Shown here one piece after another: positions 7,750 to 14,742 of a stretch of 21,887 bases of DNA (position 1 is the first letter of the stretch; each line of letters starts with the position of its first letter). The notes under the pieces are model-generated. The model worked only from the letters and a program-made list of their open reading frames with translations, was not told where the DNA came from and made no database searches. The translations under genes were made by a program, and so were the position numbers. Location of the stretch: positions 1-21,887 of the forward strand of contig CBDUQG010000009.1 of the NCBI GenBank assembly GCA_965369305.1, written 5' to 3'. The DNA is from JAFGTE01 sp965369305. Its GTDB lineage: Bacteria; Patescibacteriota; Gracilibacteria; UM-FILTER-43-11.

Positions 7750-8100
7750 TTATTTATTCAGCGCTTCGTCCAGGCTCTGGTGGTAGGGGATGATGTTGGT
7801 CAGGCCAACCAGAGAAATTACATCCATAACCGGTTCTGAGGCAGCGGCAATGGCCATACTCCGACCATCTTTTGCCAGGTGCGTGTGAATGGAAACCAGA
7901 TAACCGATACCCTTACTGTTGATGAATTCCAGTTTACCGAAATCAAAAACGAGCTCACTGACGCTTTTGTCATTGAGAAATGGGTCTACGTGTCCTTTGA
8001 GCTGTTCGACACTGACCTCATCGAGCTCACCACTAATATGAAGCACCTTTACTTCGGGCCCTTTTCCATCTGTTACTTCAACTGAAAAATCTGATGACAT
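7750..8100 (-). CDS. STAS-domain protein, anti-sigma-factor-antagonist type
   Basis: 116 aa, a single STAS domain like SpoIIAA/RsbV. Such proteins bind and release a partner-switching kinase or anti-sigma factor depending on phosphorylation of one Ser. Seen: a beta strand VKVLHISGELD, then LVFDFGKLEFINSKGIGYLVSIH, where Ser62 aligns with the phosphorylatable Ser of the 'DSSG' motif. The preceding Asp is Asn and the following Ser is Lys. The frame is open to 8235, but that extension overlaps dus, so ATG 8098-8100 is the start. Oddly, a strong GGAGG lies about 20 nt upstream of this ATG, too far to serve it. No kinase or phosphatase partner is in the window. It is co-directional with the antiporter, which it may regulate (inference). 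Confidence 0.88.
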   Translation of the reverse strand: MSSDFSVEVTDGKGPEVKVLHISGELDEVSVEQLKGHVDPFLNDKSVSELVFDFGKLEFINSKGIGYLVSIHTHLAKDGRSMAIAAASEPVMDVISLVGLTNIIPYHQSLDEALNK

Positions 8101-8149
8101 AAGTTTTTTTGTTATTTGTACTTCCTCCAGTCTACTAAAGAAGCCTATT

Positions 8150-9178
8150 TTATTGCAACAAAATTGTCTCCACTTCCTGGGCGCTATTTGTTTGCATGAG
8201 TTTTGATCTGAGTTCTTTGGCTCCGTCAAAGCCACGGCAGTACCAGGCGAGATGCTTTCTCATGGCAAAAAAAGCGTGATCCATATGATTTTCTTCAAAG
8301 TACCTGGCGTGTTCTATTGCGACTTTGAACCGCTCTTCTTTGCTGGGTTCATGGCCGCTAAAGAACCATGGGTTTCCAAAGGTCGCTCTGCCAACTAGTA
8401 CTCCATCTACACCGTATTTTTCAATTCTTTCCTTCGCGTCCTGAAGTGTTTTGACATCACCGTTGCCTAGTAGGGTTGTTCCAGTGCCTTTGCAAAGCCT
8501 GGCTGCCTTAGCAATCTCATCCCAATTAGCTTCACCTAGGTACATTTGCTTAAGTGTTCGTCCATGCAAGCTTAGGTTGGCTGGCTCGGTTTCGAGCAAG
8601 GTGCTGATCCACCATTCAGTGACGATTTCATCTACCCCTGTTCGGGTTTTAACCGAAACAGGGATGAGCTTTCGTCCTGGTTCTTTCGGTCTCATTTCTT
8701 TGAGTCGATTGATTACTTTGGGCCTAACTCCTGCCTCTTCCAAGGTGACCCCTTCCGACCAATCTTTGCAAGCTTCCATAACCTTTTTAACGACCTTAAC
8801 CGCGTGCTCTGGAATTTTGATCATGCCAGCACCGGAGCCTCGCCGGGCAACCTTGTTGGCAGGGCAGCCCATATTGATGTCAATTCCGTCAAAGCCAAGG
8901 TAACAGCACATGATAGTGACTTTGTAGAAGCTTTCCAATTCCACGCCATAAATCTGCGCTACGGCTGGACGCTCACTTTCATCAAAGATGAACTCTTTCA
9001 GCATGCTGACTGCCCCACGTGCCAGGCCTTCCACGTTCGTGAATTCGGTCATGACCAGACTTGGTTTGGAGTATTTACTGATGATATAGCGAAAAGGGGC
9101 GTCTGTGACACCATCCATAGGGGAAAGACCGATGATGGGCGCTTCCAGCTCATCCCAGAAGCCTCTAAATGGGGCCAT
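8150..9178 (-). CDS. dus: tRNA-dihydrouridine synthase
   Basis: FMN-dependent reductase that converts uridine to dihydrouridine in the tRNA D-loop or variable region. Seen: the opening APIIGLSPMDGVTDAPFR (FMN-binding barrel strand), NMGCPANKVARRGSGAGM with the catalytic Cys, SVKTRTGVDE, LSLHGRTLKQMY, TLLGNGDVKT and DGVLVGRATFGNPW, all in Dus order. The TIM barrel is followed by a short helical C-terminal domain. I start at ATG 9176-9178 (MAPFRGFWDELEAP), where family similarity begins and a promoter-like TTGTGA-N17-TAAAAT lies 23 bp upstream. A longer form from ATG 9242-9244 adds 22 unrelated residues and would overlap the -35 of the divergent gene. An extra charged segment (EMRPKEPGRKLIP) lies between strands. 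The subfamily (A, B or C) is not decidable by eye. Confidence 0.93.
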   Translation of the reverse strand: MAPFRGFWDELEAPIIGLSPMDGVTDAPFRYIISKYSKPSLVMTEFTNVEGLARGAVSMLKEFIFDESERPAVAQIYGVELESFYKVTIMCCYLGFDGIDINMGCPANKVARRGSGAGMIKIPEHAVKVVKKVMEACKDWSEGVTLEEAGVRPKVINRLKEMRPKEPGRKLIPVSVKTRTGVDEIVTEWWISTLLETEPANLSLHGRTLKQMYLGEANWDEIAKAARLCKGTGTTLLGNGDVKTLQDAKERIEKYGVDGVLVGRATFGNPWFFSGHEPSKEERFKVAIEHARYFEENHMDHAFFAMRKHLAWYCRGFDGAKELRSKLMQTNSAQEVETILLQ

Positions 9179-9201
9179 GTATCCTACTTTAAGACTGAGC
9201 C

Positions 9202-9230
9202 ATTTTACCAACCATGCCTCATGTTCACAA
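9202..9230 (-). promoter_or_regulatory. Candidate promoter for dus
   Basis: On the minus strand, TTGTGA (9230-9225), a 17-bp spacer, and TAAAAT (9207-9202). Initiation is predicted near 9195, about 17 nt before the ATG at 9178. If correct it supports the shorter start; it lies inside the alternative longer reading frame. Confidence 0.35.
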
Positions 9231-9237
9231 GGCAAAT

Positions 9238-9266
9238 TTGACATACCTTATTTATCTGTGTAAAAA
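9238..9266 (+). promoter_or_regulatory. Promoter for the 9288 gene
   Basis: Perfect -35 TTGACA (9238-9243), 17-bp spacer, TAAAAA (9261-9266, 4 of 6 to the consensus). Initiation is predicted near 9273, giving a leader of about 15 nt with no Shine-Dalgarno. This is the same spacing as at the 4873 gene. Confidence 0.5.
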
Positions 9267-9287
9267 TAGTTTTGTTTTAAGTCCCTC

Positions 9288-10112
9288 ATGAATCATAAAA
9301 GCGCAGCCATCGAAGATTTGCCAGGTGTTCCGCCGGCCCCGGAGAAGTCGGGGGTTCGTATTTCCTCAAAACCACCTGTTTACACCCGCGAGGAAGTGGC
9401 ATCACTACTGGGTGGGCGTTTTAAGAACATGCACTTTTTAAGTGCTAAAACCCATGAACGCTTTGGCTTGATGCAGTATGAGGAAAATACTCGCACAGCT
9501 CGCTTTCCAACCCTTCATCAGGCAGCTGCCTCCTTTACAGCTGAAGAAATGGAACTGGCAGCCACTTATCAAAAACCAGCCTTGATCCTCACTCCTCCAG
9601 GATGGAGTTCCGAGGAACTTTTTCAGAAGCTGAACACTCGATTTGCCGGACGCGCCAGTAGTCCCATGATTCGCAACAAAGAAGAATTTAATTTTCCGCT
9701 TGAAGATGATTACAGGGCCTTTATTGTTGAAGGGGCGAACCGCATCTCCCCCCAGAGCTTTGATCGCTTAAGCCTTCCGATGGCTGAACGCCTGCAATTG
9801 AGGGCTCAGGCTAAACATGAATTTGAGTGGGCGATGACCGAGGAGCTCTATGCTCTTTTAGCCATGCAGTCTGCCGTTCGTGGTAGTGCCCCTATGGACC
9901 AAAGAAACTACACTATATTAGACGGTGAATCGGTCGTGGCTGATCAGTATTATCCGGTTGGGTATACAAAAGAGGTTCGCGATGAAGATGGTTACATTCA
10001 CACTCACCCCGGCACGCTTGATTGGCTCCCAGAGCATCAGCTAGAAACAAACCGAGTTCGCTTCAGGCGTGTGCTTGGTGCAACAAGTCCCATTGAACTT
10101 GACGCTGCCTGA
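9288..10112 (+). CDS. Hypothetical protein, 274 aa
   Basis: Not recognised. Probably soluble: no signal peptide or membrane helix. An N-terminal Pro-rich segment (DLPGVPPAPEKSG...SSKPPVY) leads into TREEVASLLGGRFKNMHFL. The middle has Ala-rich helical stretches (TLHQAAASFTAEEMELAATY), and the C-terminal third has acidic and aromatic segments with DEDGYIHTHPGTLDWLPEH. The HTHPG motif is reminiscent of metal-binding or JAB-like 'HxHP' loops, but the surrounding residues do not support a JAB call, so no function is assigned. A promoter is visible upstream. The gene ends inside an inverted repeat that also carries the uvrC -10 element. Co-directional with uvrC and 14 bp from it. Confidence 0.65.
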   Translation: MNHKSAAIEDLPGVPPAPEKSGVRISSKPPVYTREEVASLLGGRFKNMHFLSAKTHERFGLMQYEENTRTARFPTLHQAAASFTAEEMELAATYQKPALILTPPGWSSEELFQKLNTRFAGRASSPMIRNKEEFNFPLEDDYRAFIVEGANRISPQSFDRLSLPMAERLQLRAQAKHEFEWAMTEELYALLAMQSAVRGSAPMDQRNYTILDGESVVADQYYPVGYTKEVRDEDGYIHTHPGTLDWLPEHQLETNRVRFRRVLGATSPIELDAA

Positions 10113-10124
10113 TCTATAATCAGG
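10093..10124 (+). promoter_or_regulatory. uvrC promoter with overlapping inverted repeat; predicted leaderless start
   Basis: TTGAAC (10093-10098), a 16-bp spacer, and a perfect TATAAT (10115-10120). The -10 ends 6 bp before the uvrC ATG at 10127, so transcription should begin at or next to the start codon. CCTGAT (10108-10113) and ATCAGG (10119-10124) are perfect 6-bp arms around CTATA, so the -10 lies inside a palindrome that could serve as an operator or as the terminator stem of the preceding gene. There is no T-run after it, which favours an operator. Confidence 0.55.
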
Positions 10125-10126
10125 TC

Positions 10127-12370
10127 ATGAATCCAAAACTCAAAAAGCTGGTTGCGAAGTCGCCGCAAGGCCCTGGGATCTATAAGTTCCTCGATGAAAA
10201 CGGCACGGTTCTTTATGTTGGAAAGGCTAAGAGTCTTCGCAAGCGCCTTCAGTCTTACGTTCGGCCATCAGCCAAGCACGGTAGCAAAACCAAGTCTATG
10301 CTTGAGGCAGCTGATAGTGTGGAGTGGGCTCTAACAAACTCGGAAGTGGAGGCCTTAATTTTGGAGGATAATCTCATCAAAGAAATCCAGCCCAAATATA
10401 ATGTGCTCTTTAAGGACGATAAGACCTTCCAGTACATCAAGGTTACGATTCAAGATGATTACCCTGAGCTCTTGACCGTCAGGCGAATTATCAAAGATGG
10501 AGCTAAGTACTTTGGTCCTAAGACTAGTGGGATGGATGTGCAGCGGATCATTGAATCAGCCAAGCGTATTTTTAGACTCTGCTCACAGCGTAAGGTTACA
10601 ATTGACCCTAAAAGTAAGCCCTTAGAAGGAGCAAAGGTAGCAGTAAAGATTGGCGGAACGGCCTCAAAGAGGCCCTGTCTGGACTACCACATTAAACGCT
10701 GCAGCGGTCCTTGTGCCGGAATGGTTACACCAGAGGAATATGGTGAGCAAATACATGATGTACTCCGCTTTTTATCTGGTGATTTTAAGCCGGCGGTTGA
10801 AACCCTCAAAAGGCAGATGCAGGACTTTGCCGTTTCAAAAAAATTTGAGCGTGCGGCAGCAATTCGGGACCAAATTGCTTCAATCGAACGCATTTCGAAT
10901 AAGCAAATTATTACTGACACGCTCCTTTCAGACCGAGATGTGATTGCATATGTGGAGGACCTTGGAAAAAATTACTTTGTTCTATTCCAAATTCGCGGTG
11001 GCAGACTCATCAATCAGGAAAAGTTTATTGCTGAGGGAGGGGAGATACCTGCTCAGGTCATGGAAGCTTTTTTAACCGATTACTATTCCCGCGCGGCCGA
11101 TATTCCAAAGGAAGTCATTGTTTCAATTGAAGTGCCAGATAGGAGTGTAATGGAGAAATACATTGGCAAATTGGCTGACCATAGGGTGAAGGTCATTGCC
11201 CCAAAAGCCGGTCGCAAGGACAAGCTCATTGAACTAGCTGAGAAGAATGCTCGCAGTTTTGCCCAGCAATCCCGTGTCCGCTGGATGGCCGAAGCAAAGG
11301 GCGAGAAGGCCCTAGAGAACCTGGCTAAGGCCCTGAAGCTTGAAAACCCACCCAAGCGGATTGAGTGCTACGATATTTCGCATCTGGGTGGCACGGAAAC
11401 CATTGGGAGTATGGTGGTCTTTAAAAAGGGTGAAGCGGCCAAGTCTGACTACCGCCAGTTCCGCCTGCGCAGCACGGCCTTTTTGAATGATGATTACAAG
11501 AGTCTGACTGAAGTCATGAACCGTCGCCTGAACTACCTGCCAGCCAGGCTTCCTGATGGTTATGAGATCAGGAAAATGAAAAAGAAAGAGGCTGTGCTAC
11601 TTGAACCCTTGGATGAGGTGAATTACAAGGATTTTTATGTGATCGAGCATGCTGGAAAAATTGTGGCGTGGGGAGCACTTGAAAAACTGAGTGATAAGAT
11701 TGATCTGGTGAACCATCTCTGGGTCGATGAAAAAGAGCGCGGTAAGAAACTGGGTCACTTCATCATGCGTAAGCTCATTGATCATTCAAAGCAAAAGCGC
11801 CTTTATAAAGTCTGTCGTCCTGAGTTGGAGGAGTACTATCTTAAAATGGGATGGGAACGCATTAAGGAGGCGCCTAAGGAAGTGGCGACTGGTAGACCAA
11901 AGAAGGCTCTGTTTATTGCTTATCAGAAAAAGAAGAAAGACCTCTCATTTATTTCAGTTCCAGACCTGATTGTCATTGACGGTGGCAAAGGTCAGCTTGG
12001 TGCAGCCCATGATGTTCTTTTCTCTCGTGGTCTTAATATTCCGATGATCAGCTTGGCGAAGAGGGAAGAGGAAGTCTTTTTGCCTGGGCGCTCTGAGCCG
12101 ATTGACCTGCCGGCTAATTCAGAGGCAAGCTACCTTTTACAGCGCCTAAGAGATGAGGCTCACCGCTTTGCCATTGAGGCAAATCGAAGCTCGCGCAGCA
12201 AAAAGATGACCCAGTCAGCGCTTGATGATATTCCGGGCGTTGGGCCCAAAGCCAAGAAAAAGCTACTGACTTATTTTGGATCTGTGCATAAAATAAGAGA
12301 AGCTTCTCAGGTTCAATTGGAGCAGGTGGTTGGTGACAAGCTCGCTGCCGCCATTAAAGAATATCTATAA
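10127..12370 (+). CDS. uvrC: Excinuclease ABC subunit C with an inserted GNAT-like domain
   Basis: The nuclease that makes both incisions in UvrABC nucleotide excision repair. At 747 aa it is about 140 residues longer than usual. In order: GIY-YIG nuclease (GPGIYKFLDENGTVLYVGKAKSL, from about residue 16) for the 3' cut; Cys-bearing segment RPCLDYHIKRCSGPC; UvrB-binding UVR-type motif (FERAAAIRDQIASIE, about 242-256); RNase H-like half with ECYDISHLGG (Asp416), IDGGKGQL (Asp618) and RDEAHRFAI (His679); helix-hairpin-helix pair at the end (IPGVGPKAKKKLLTYFGS). Between Asp416 and Asp618, residues about 472-611 form a GNAT-like domain: IVAWGALEKLSD, VDEKERGKKLGHFIM (the acetyl-CoA loop position, R538-G-K-K-L-G) and EEYYLKMGWERI (C-terminal GNAT motif). 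The frame is continuous, with no sign of sequencing error. Confidence 0.96.
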   Translation: MNPKLKKLVAKSPQGPGIYKFLDENGTVLYVGKAKSLRKRLQSYVRPSAKHGSKTKSMLEAADSVEWALTNSEVEALILEDNLIKEIQPKYNVLFKDDKTFQYIKVTIQDDYPELLTVRRIIKDGAKYFGPKTSGMDVQRIIESAKRIFRLCSQRKVTIDPKSKPLEGAKVAVKIGGTASKRPCLDYHIKRCSGPCAGMVTPEEYGEQIHDVLRFLSGDFKPAVETLKRQMQDFAVSKKFERAAAIRDQIASIERISNKQIITDTLLSDRDVIAYVEDLGKNYFVLFQIRGGRLINQEKFIAEGGEIPAQVMEAFLTDYYSRAADIPKEVIVSIEVPDRSVMEKYIGKLADHRVKVIAPKAGRKDKLIELAEKNARSFAQQSRVRWMAEAKGEKALENLAKALKLENPPKRIECYDISHLGGTETIGSMVVFKKGEAAKSDYRQFRLRSTAFLNDDYKSLTEVMNRRLNYLPARLPDGYEIRKMKKKEAVLLEPLDEVNYKDFYVIEHAGKIVAWGALEKLSDKIDLVNHLWVDEKERGKKLGHFIMRKLIDHSKQKRLYKVCRPELEEYYLKMGWERIKEAPKEVATGRPKKALFIAYQKKKKDLSFISVPDLIVIDGGKGQLGAAHDVLFSRGLNIPMISLAKREEEVFLPGRSEPIDLPANSEASYLLQRLRDEAHRFAIEANRSSRSKKMTQSALDDIPGVGPKAKKKLLTYFGSVHKIREASQVQLEQVVGDKLAAAIKEYL

Positions 12371-12381
12371 CCCCTTTTATC

Positions 12382-12882
12382 ATGGCTAAGGTTCTATCCA
12401 TTGTAGCGCCAGAGGGATTCCAGCAAGTTGAATATCTCAATTCAAAGAAGGCTCTTGAGGAAAGGGGGCACACAGTTGTTACTTGTAGCACTCATCAGAT
12501 TGCTTTTGATAAGCAGGATCATCGCTACAAAGTTGATGCTCTTTTGGACGAAGTATTTGAAGATGAGTATGATGCTGTACTTTTTATTGGGGGCCCCGGC
12601 ATTTATCAATTCCACGATGACTCCGACTTCCACTCCATGGCGCGTGCCTTTCATGACGAAAAGAAGGTCACAGCGGCAATATGTGCTGCACCGACAATTT
12701 TGGCCCGGGCTGGTCTCCTTAGCGGAGTTAAGATGACATGCTTTGAAGGTGAGGCAGGGCATGCGAAAGAAGCTGGCGCCAACTACACCGGAGCTAAGGT
12801 CGAAAAAGATGGTTTGATTTTGACGGCCGACGGTCCGGATAGCGCCAAAGACTTTGGTCTGGCACTTGCTGACATGCTTTAA
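12382..12882 (+). CDS. DJ-1/PfpI family protein
   Basis: 166 aa, a single class I glutamine-amidotransferase-like flavodoxin fold of the DJ-1/ThiJ/PfpI superfamily. The putative nucleophile is Cys101 in AAICAAPTIL, on the tight turn after a beta strand. Glu17 in PEGFQQVE fits the conserved acidic partner. FIGGPGIYQF is the glycine-rich loop typical of the family. Members range from oxidative-stress chaperones and glyoxalase/deglycase-like enzymes to peptidases; the sequence alone does not decide, though the AGHAKEAGANYTG segment is more DJ-1/YajL-like than PfpI-like. It starts 11 bp after uvrC, so it is probably co-transcribed. The stop overlaps the convergent amidohydrolase stop in TTAA. Confidence 0.9.
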   Translation: MAKVLSIVAPEGFQQVEYLNSKKALEERGHTVVTCSTHQIAFDKQDHRYKVDALLDEVFEDEYDAVLFIGGPGIYQFHDDSDFHSMARAFHDEKKVTAAICAAPTILARAGLLSGVKMTCFEGEAGHAKEAGANYTGAKVEKDGLILTADGPDSAKDFGLALADML

Positions 12883-13982
12883 CCTTCAACAACTTCTGCA
12901 TTTAAATATCGCATCGGGTTTTCAAGGTAGATTTTTTCAAGGACTGAACCGCTTAATCCGAGGCCGTTTAGATTAGCCACTTCGTCAAAACGCTTCTCAT
13001 AAACCTCAACCTTGGTTTTGATGGATTCACAGTAGGCGCCCTCTTTTGGTTCACAGTTGTCGTATCTTTCCTGATAACTACTCAGCCTTCCTTCATAGTA
13101 ACTGGCGACCGGGCCACAGTTGAAGCGCCTTTTCTGTAGAATGTCTTTATAGCAATTCAGCCTTTCTTCCATGAAGGCCTGATCTTTTTCTTCAGCATTT
13201 GTCAGAACCATGTCAGCCCCGTAAAGAATTCGGTCCTGATATTTGTTGACGAAGGCAGAGTACTTTCCAGGATCCTTGCTGATACGCCTAAAGCCAGCCG
13301 CGAGAAACTCAGTGCTCCCAAAACTAATGTCGGTATAAAGATTGGGATAGTCGTCCAGAAGTTTTTCCACCTTAGTCAGGTCAACACTTGAGACCATAAA
13401 GTGGGGGATGTTTACAACCAAATTCGGATGCGTATTGAGCACATTACGGAGCTCGTCCTCATATTTCACAATGTTCACATGAAAAAGAAGGGGCATTTTA
13501 TTGCGTTCAGCAAAAGCATATACAGGCATCATTCTCGGAGAATCCAGAGGCATTCCAAAGATTTCATAGTAGTAGGAATGGCCGTTGTAGAGCTTCAGGC
13601 CCTTGCCGCCTCTTTCATGGCACTCCTGAAGGTACTCCATGACATCTGGGTCCATCGGGCTGATGGTGCAGAAGGGAACGAAGCGTTTTGGGTGGGTTTT
13701 TGCAATTCTAAAAATTTCCTCCATGTTTTCACGGTACTCTGTAAAACTCTTGCTTCCATTAAGTGAAAGGGTTTCGATTGGCGAGGCAACCAAAACGGTC
13801 TTTTTGACACCTGTGGTATCTGAAGCAGCCATTAGCGGCTCAGCACTTGCAAAACTTTCAATGTGTTCGTGTGTGTCGATGAGCATGGTGGGGGCCGAGG
13901 CTCTGATAATCAAAGATAAAAGGGCCATCACTACTACGATGATGCCGGCTCCGTAGATCAGTTTGCATTGATGAGTTTGCAT
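12879..13982 (-). CDS. Membrane-anchored amidohydrolase-family protein
   Basis: 367 aa. An N-terminal hydrophobic helix (IYGAGIIVVVMALLSLII, about 9-26) acts as signal anchor or signal peptide, so the enzyme probably faces outside. The rest is an amidohydrolase-2-type TIM barrel: LIDTHEHI gives the metal HxH (His38, His40), followed by GGKGLKLYNGH (Lys130), LLFHVNI (His168), VNIPHF (His194) and RILYGADM (Asp257), spaced as in metal-dependent hydrolases of this group. An insertion with four Cys (277, 289, 310, 318), roughly 270-330, precedes the final PMRYLNAE helix. Substrate unknown; lactonases, deacylases and decarboxylases share this fold. A perfect TATAAT lies about 25 bp upstream of the start. 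Confidence 0.85.
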   Translation of the reverse strand: MQTHQCKLIYGAGIIVVVMALLSLIIRASAPTMLIDTHEHIESFASAEPLMAASDTTGVKKTVLVASPIETLSLNGSKSFTEYRENMEEIFRIAKTHPKRFVPFCTISPMDPDVMEYLQECHERGGKGLKLYNGHSYYYEIFGMPLDSPRMMPVYAFAERNKMPLLFHVNIVKYEDELRNVLNTHPNLVVNIPHFMVSSVDLTKVEKLLDDYPNLYTDISFGSTEFLAAGFRRISKDPGKYSAFVNKYQDRILYGADMVLTNAEEKDQAFMEERLNCYKDILQKRRFNCGPVASYYEGRLSSYQERYDNCEPKEGAYCESIKTKVEVYEKRFDEVANLNGLGLSGSVLEKIYLENPMRYLNAEVVEG

Positions 13983-14007
13983 TTTTCACTTTTTTAAAAT
14001 CACAATG

Positions 14008-14013
14008 ATTATA
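14008..14013 (-). promoter_or_regulatory. -10 element for the amidohydrolase gene
   Basis: Minus-strand TATAAT (14013-14008), a perfect consensus, 25 bp upstream of the ATG at 13982. Initiation near 14001 would give a leader of roughly 18 nt. The region 16-18 bp upstream (TTCTTT/TCTTTA) is a poor -35. It shares the 97-bp intergenic region with the divergent YtxH-like gene. Confidence 0.5.
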
Positions 14014-14059
14014 CACGTTCATCTATTGATAAAGAAATATGTTTTTGCTATGCTGCGGG

Positions 14060-14065
14060 TATAAT
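14060..14065 (+). promoter_or_regulatory. -10 element for the YtxH/H1-like gene
   Basis: TATAAT (14060-14065), a perfect consensus, 14 bp before the ATG at 14080. Initiation near 14072 leaves a leader of about 8 nt (AACACAAAC region), too short for a Shine-Dalgarno. No good -35 is at the expected distance; TTGATA at 14026-14031 is too far away. Confidence 0.5.
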
Positions 14066-14079
14066 TAATCAACACAAAC

Positions 14080-14712
14080 ATGAAAATCGGTCGTTACATT
14101 GTCGGGCTCCTTTCAGGGCTCACTTTTGGTATGCTTTTTGCTCCCAAAAAAGGAAAAAAGCTGCGCAATGACATTCTTAAAAAAGGTGGGAAATCCAGTC
14201 AGGAAGCTTTTAATGTTCTTTTTGATGCTTTTAAGGATGCGGGTGTTGATGCGGCAGCAGAGATGAAGAAGCTCTCTGATAACGAGCAGCTTCAGGCAGC
14301 TCTTAATATGTCAAAAGATCGGATGCGGGAGTACCTTTCTCAGCTTGAGGACAATGGTTATGATATTGCTGCACGTGCTCAGGAAACGGTTGAGGACCTT
14401 TCCGACATGGCGGCCCAGGTCAGTTCTGATTTTAAGAAGCGAGCTGTTAGAAAAAGGAAGACAGCCACGAAGGCTGTTAAGCGTCGTGTCAAAAAGGCGA
14501 CGACTGCTGTTAAAAAAACCAAAGCAGTTAAAGTAGTTAAGGCTGCAAAGACTGTTTCAAAGGCCAAGCGAGCCCTGAAGCCTAAGAAGACCACCAAGGC
14601 AGCCACGAAGGCTGTGAAGAAGTCGGCCAAGAAGACGACTACAACAGGTGTCAGGAAGCCTGCCGCTAAAAAACCGGTCGCTCGTAAGAAAGCTTCAGCC
14701 AAGAAAAAGTAG
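14080..14712 (+). CDS. YtxH-like membrane protein with histone-H1-like Lys/Ala tail
   Basis: 210 aa. The N-terminus (IVGLLSGLTFGMLFAPKKGKKLR) is the YtxH/gas-vesicle-like opening: a short membrane segment at about 6-20, then APKKGK. Residues about 35-115 are amphipathic and helical (DAFKDAGVDAAAEMKKLSD; LEDNGYDIAARAQETVEDL), suiting a coiled coil. From about 118 to the end the chain is nearly all Lys, Ala, Thr, Val and Arg (KKTKAVKVVKAAK, KKSAKKTTTTGVRKPAAKK), like the C-terminal tail of histone H1 or bacterial HctB/AlgP-type proteins. The tail is expected to bind DNA or other polyanions, so the protein could tether nucleoid to membrane; this is inference. The 16-nt sequence CAGCCACGAAGGCTGT occurs twice (14462-14477 and 14600-14615), a sign of internal tail duplication. 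Confidence 0.82.
   Translation: MKIGRYIVGLLSGLTFGMLFAPKKGKKLRNDILKKGGKSSQEAFNVLFDAFKDAGVDAAAEMKKLSDNEQLQAALNMSKDRMREYLSQLEDNGYDIAARAQETVEDLSDMAAQVSSDFKKRAVRKRKTATKAVKRRVKKATTAVKKTKAVKVVKAAKTVSKAKRALKPKKTTKAATKAVKKSAKKTTTTGVRKPAAKKPVARKKASAKKK
14462..14615 (+). repeat. 16-bp direct repeat within the Lys/Ala tail
   Basis: CAGCCACGAAGGCTGT appears at 14462-14477 and again at 14600-14615, in the same reading frame (coding ATKAV both times). It probably records slippage or duplication in the basic tail. Length variation between strains would be expected here. Confidence 0.6.
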
Positions 14713-14742
14713 TCCAATTCTTCTTGCCTTTTTTTCTGATCC

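Noticed and set aside
8101..8235. Upstream extension of the STAS protein to 8235
   Set aside because: It overlaps the dus 3' end and adds residues with no STAS similarity.
8451..9241. Two plus-strand frames of 145-150 aa opposite dus
   Set aside because: They lie antisense to clearly conserved Dus motifs and resemble no family.
11540..11960. Frameshift or chimeric assembly as the cause of the long UvrC
   Set aside because: A single uninterrupted frame with uniform codon use runs through both junctions, and the insert has the order of GNAT motifs.
14379..14717. Minus-strand reading frame of 112 aa rich in Val, Ala, Phe and Leu, looking like a membrane protein
   Set aside because: It is the exact antisense of the Lys/Ala-rich tail; complementing AAG and GCN codons gives hydrophobic residues automatically.
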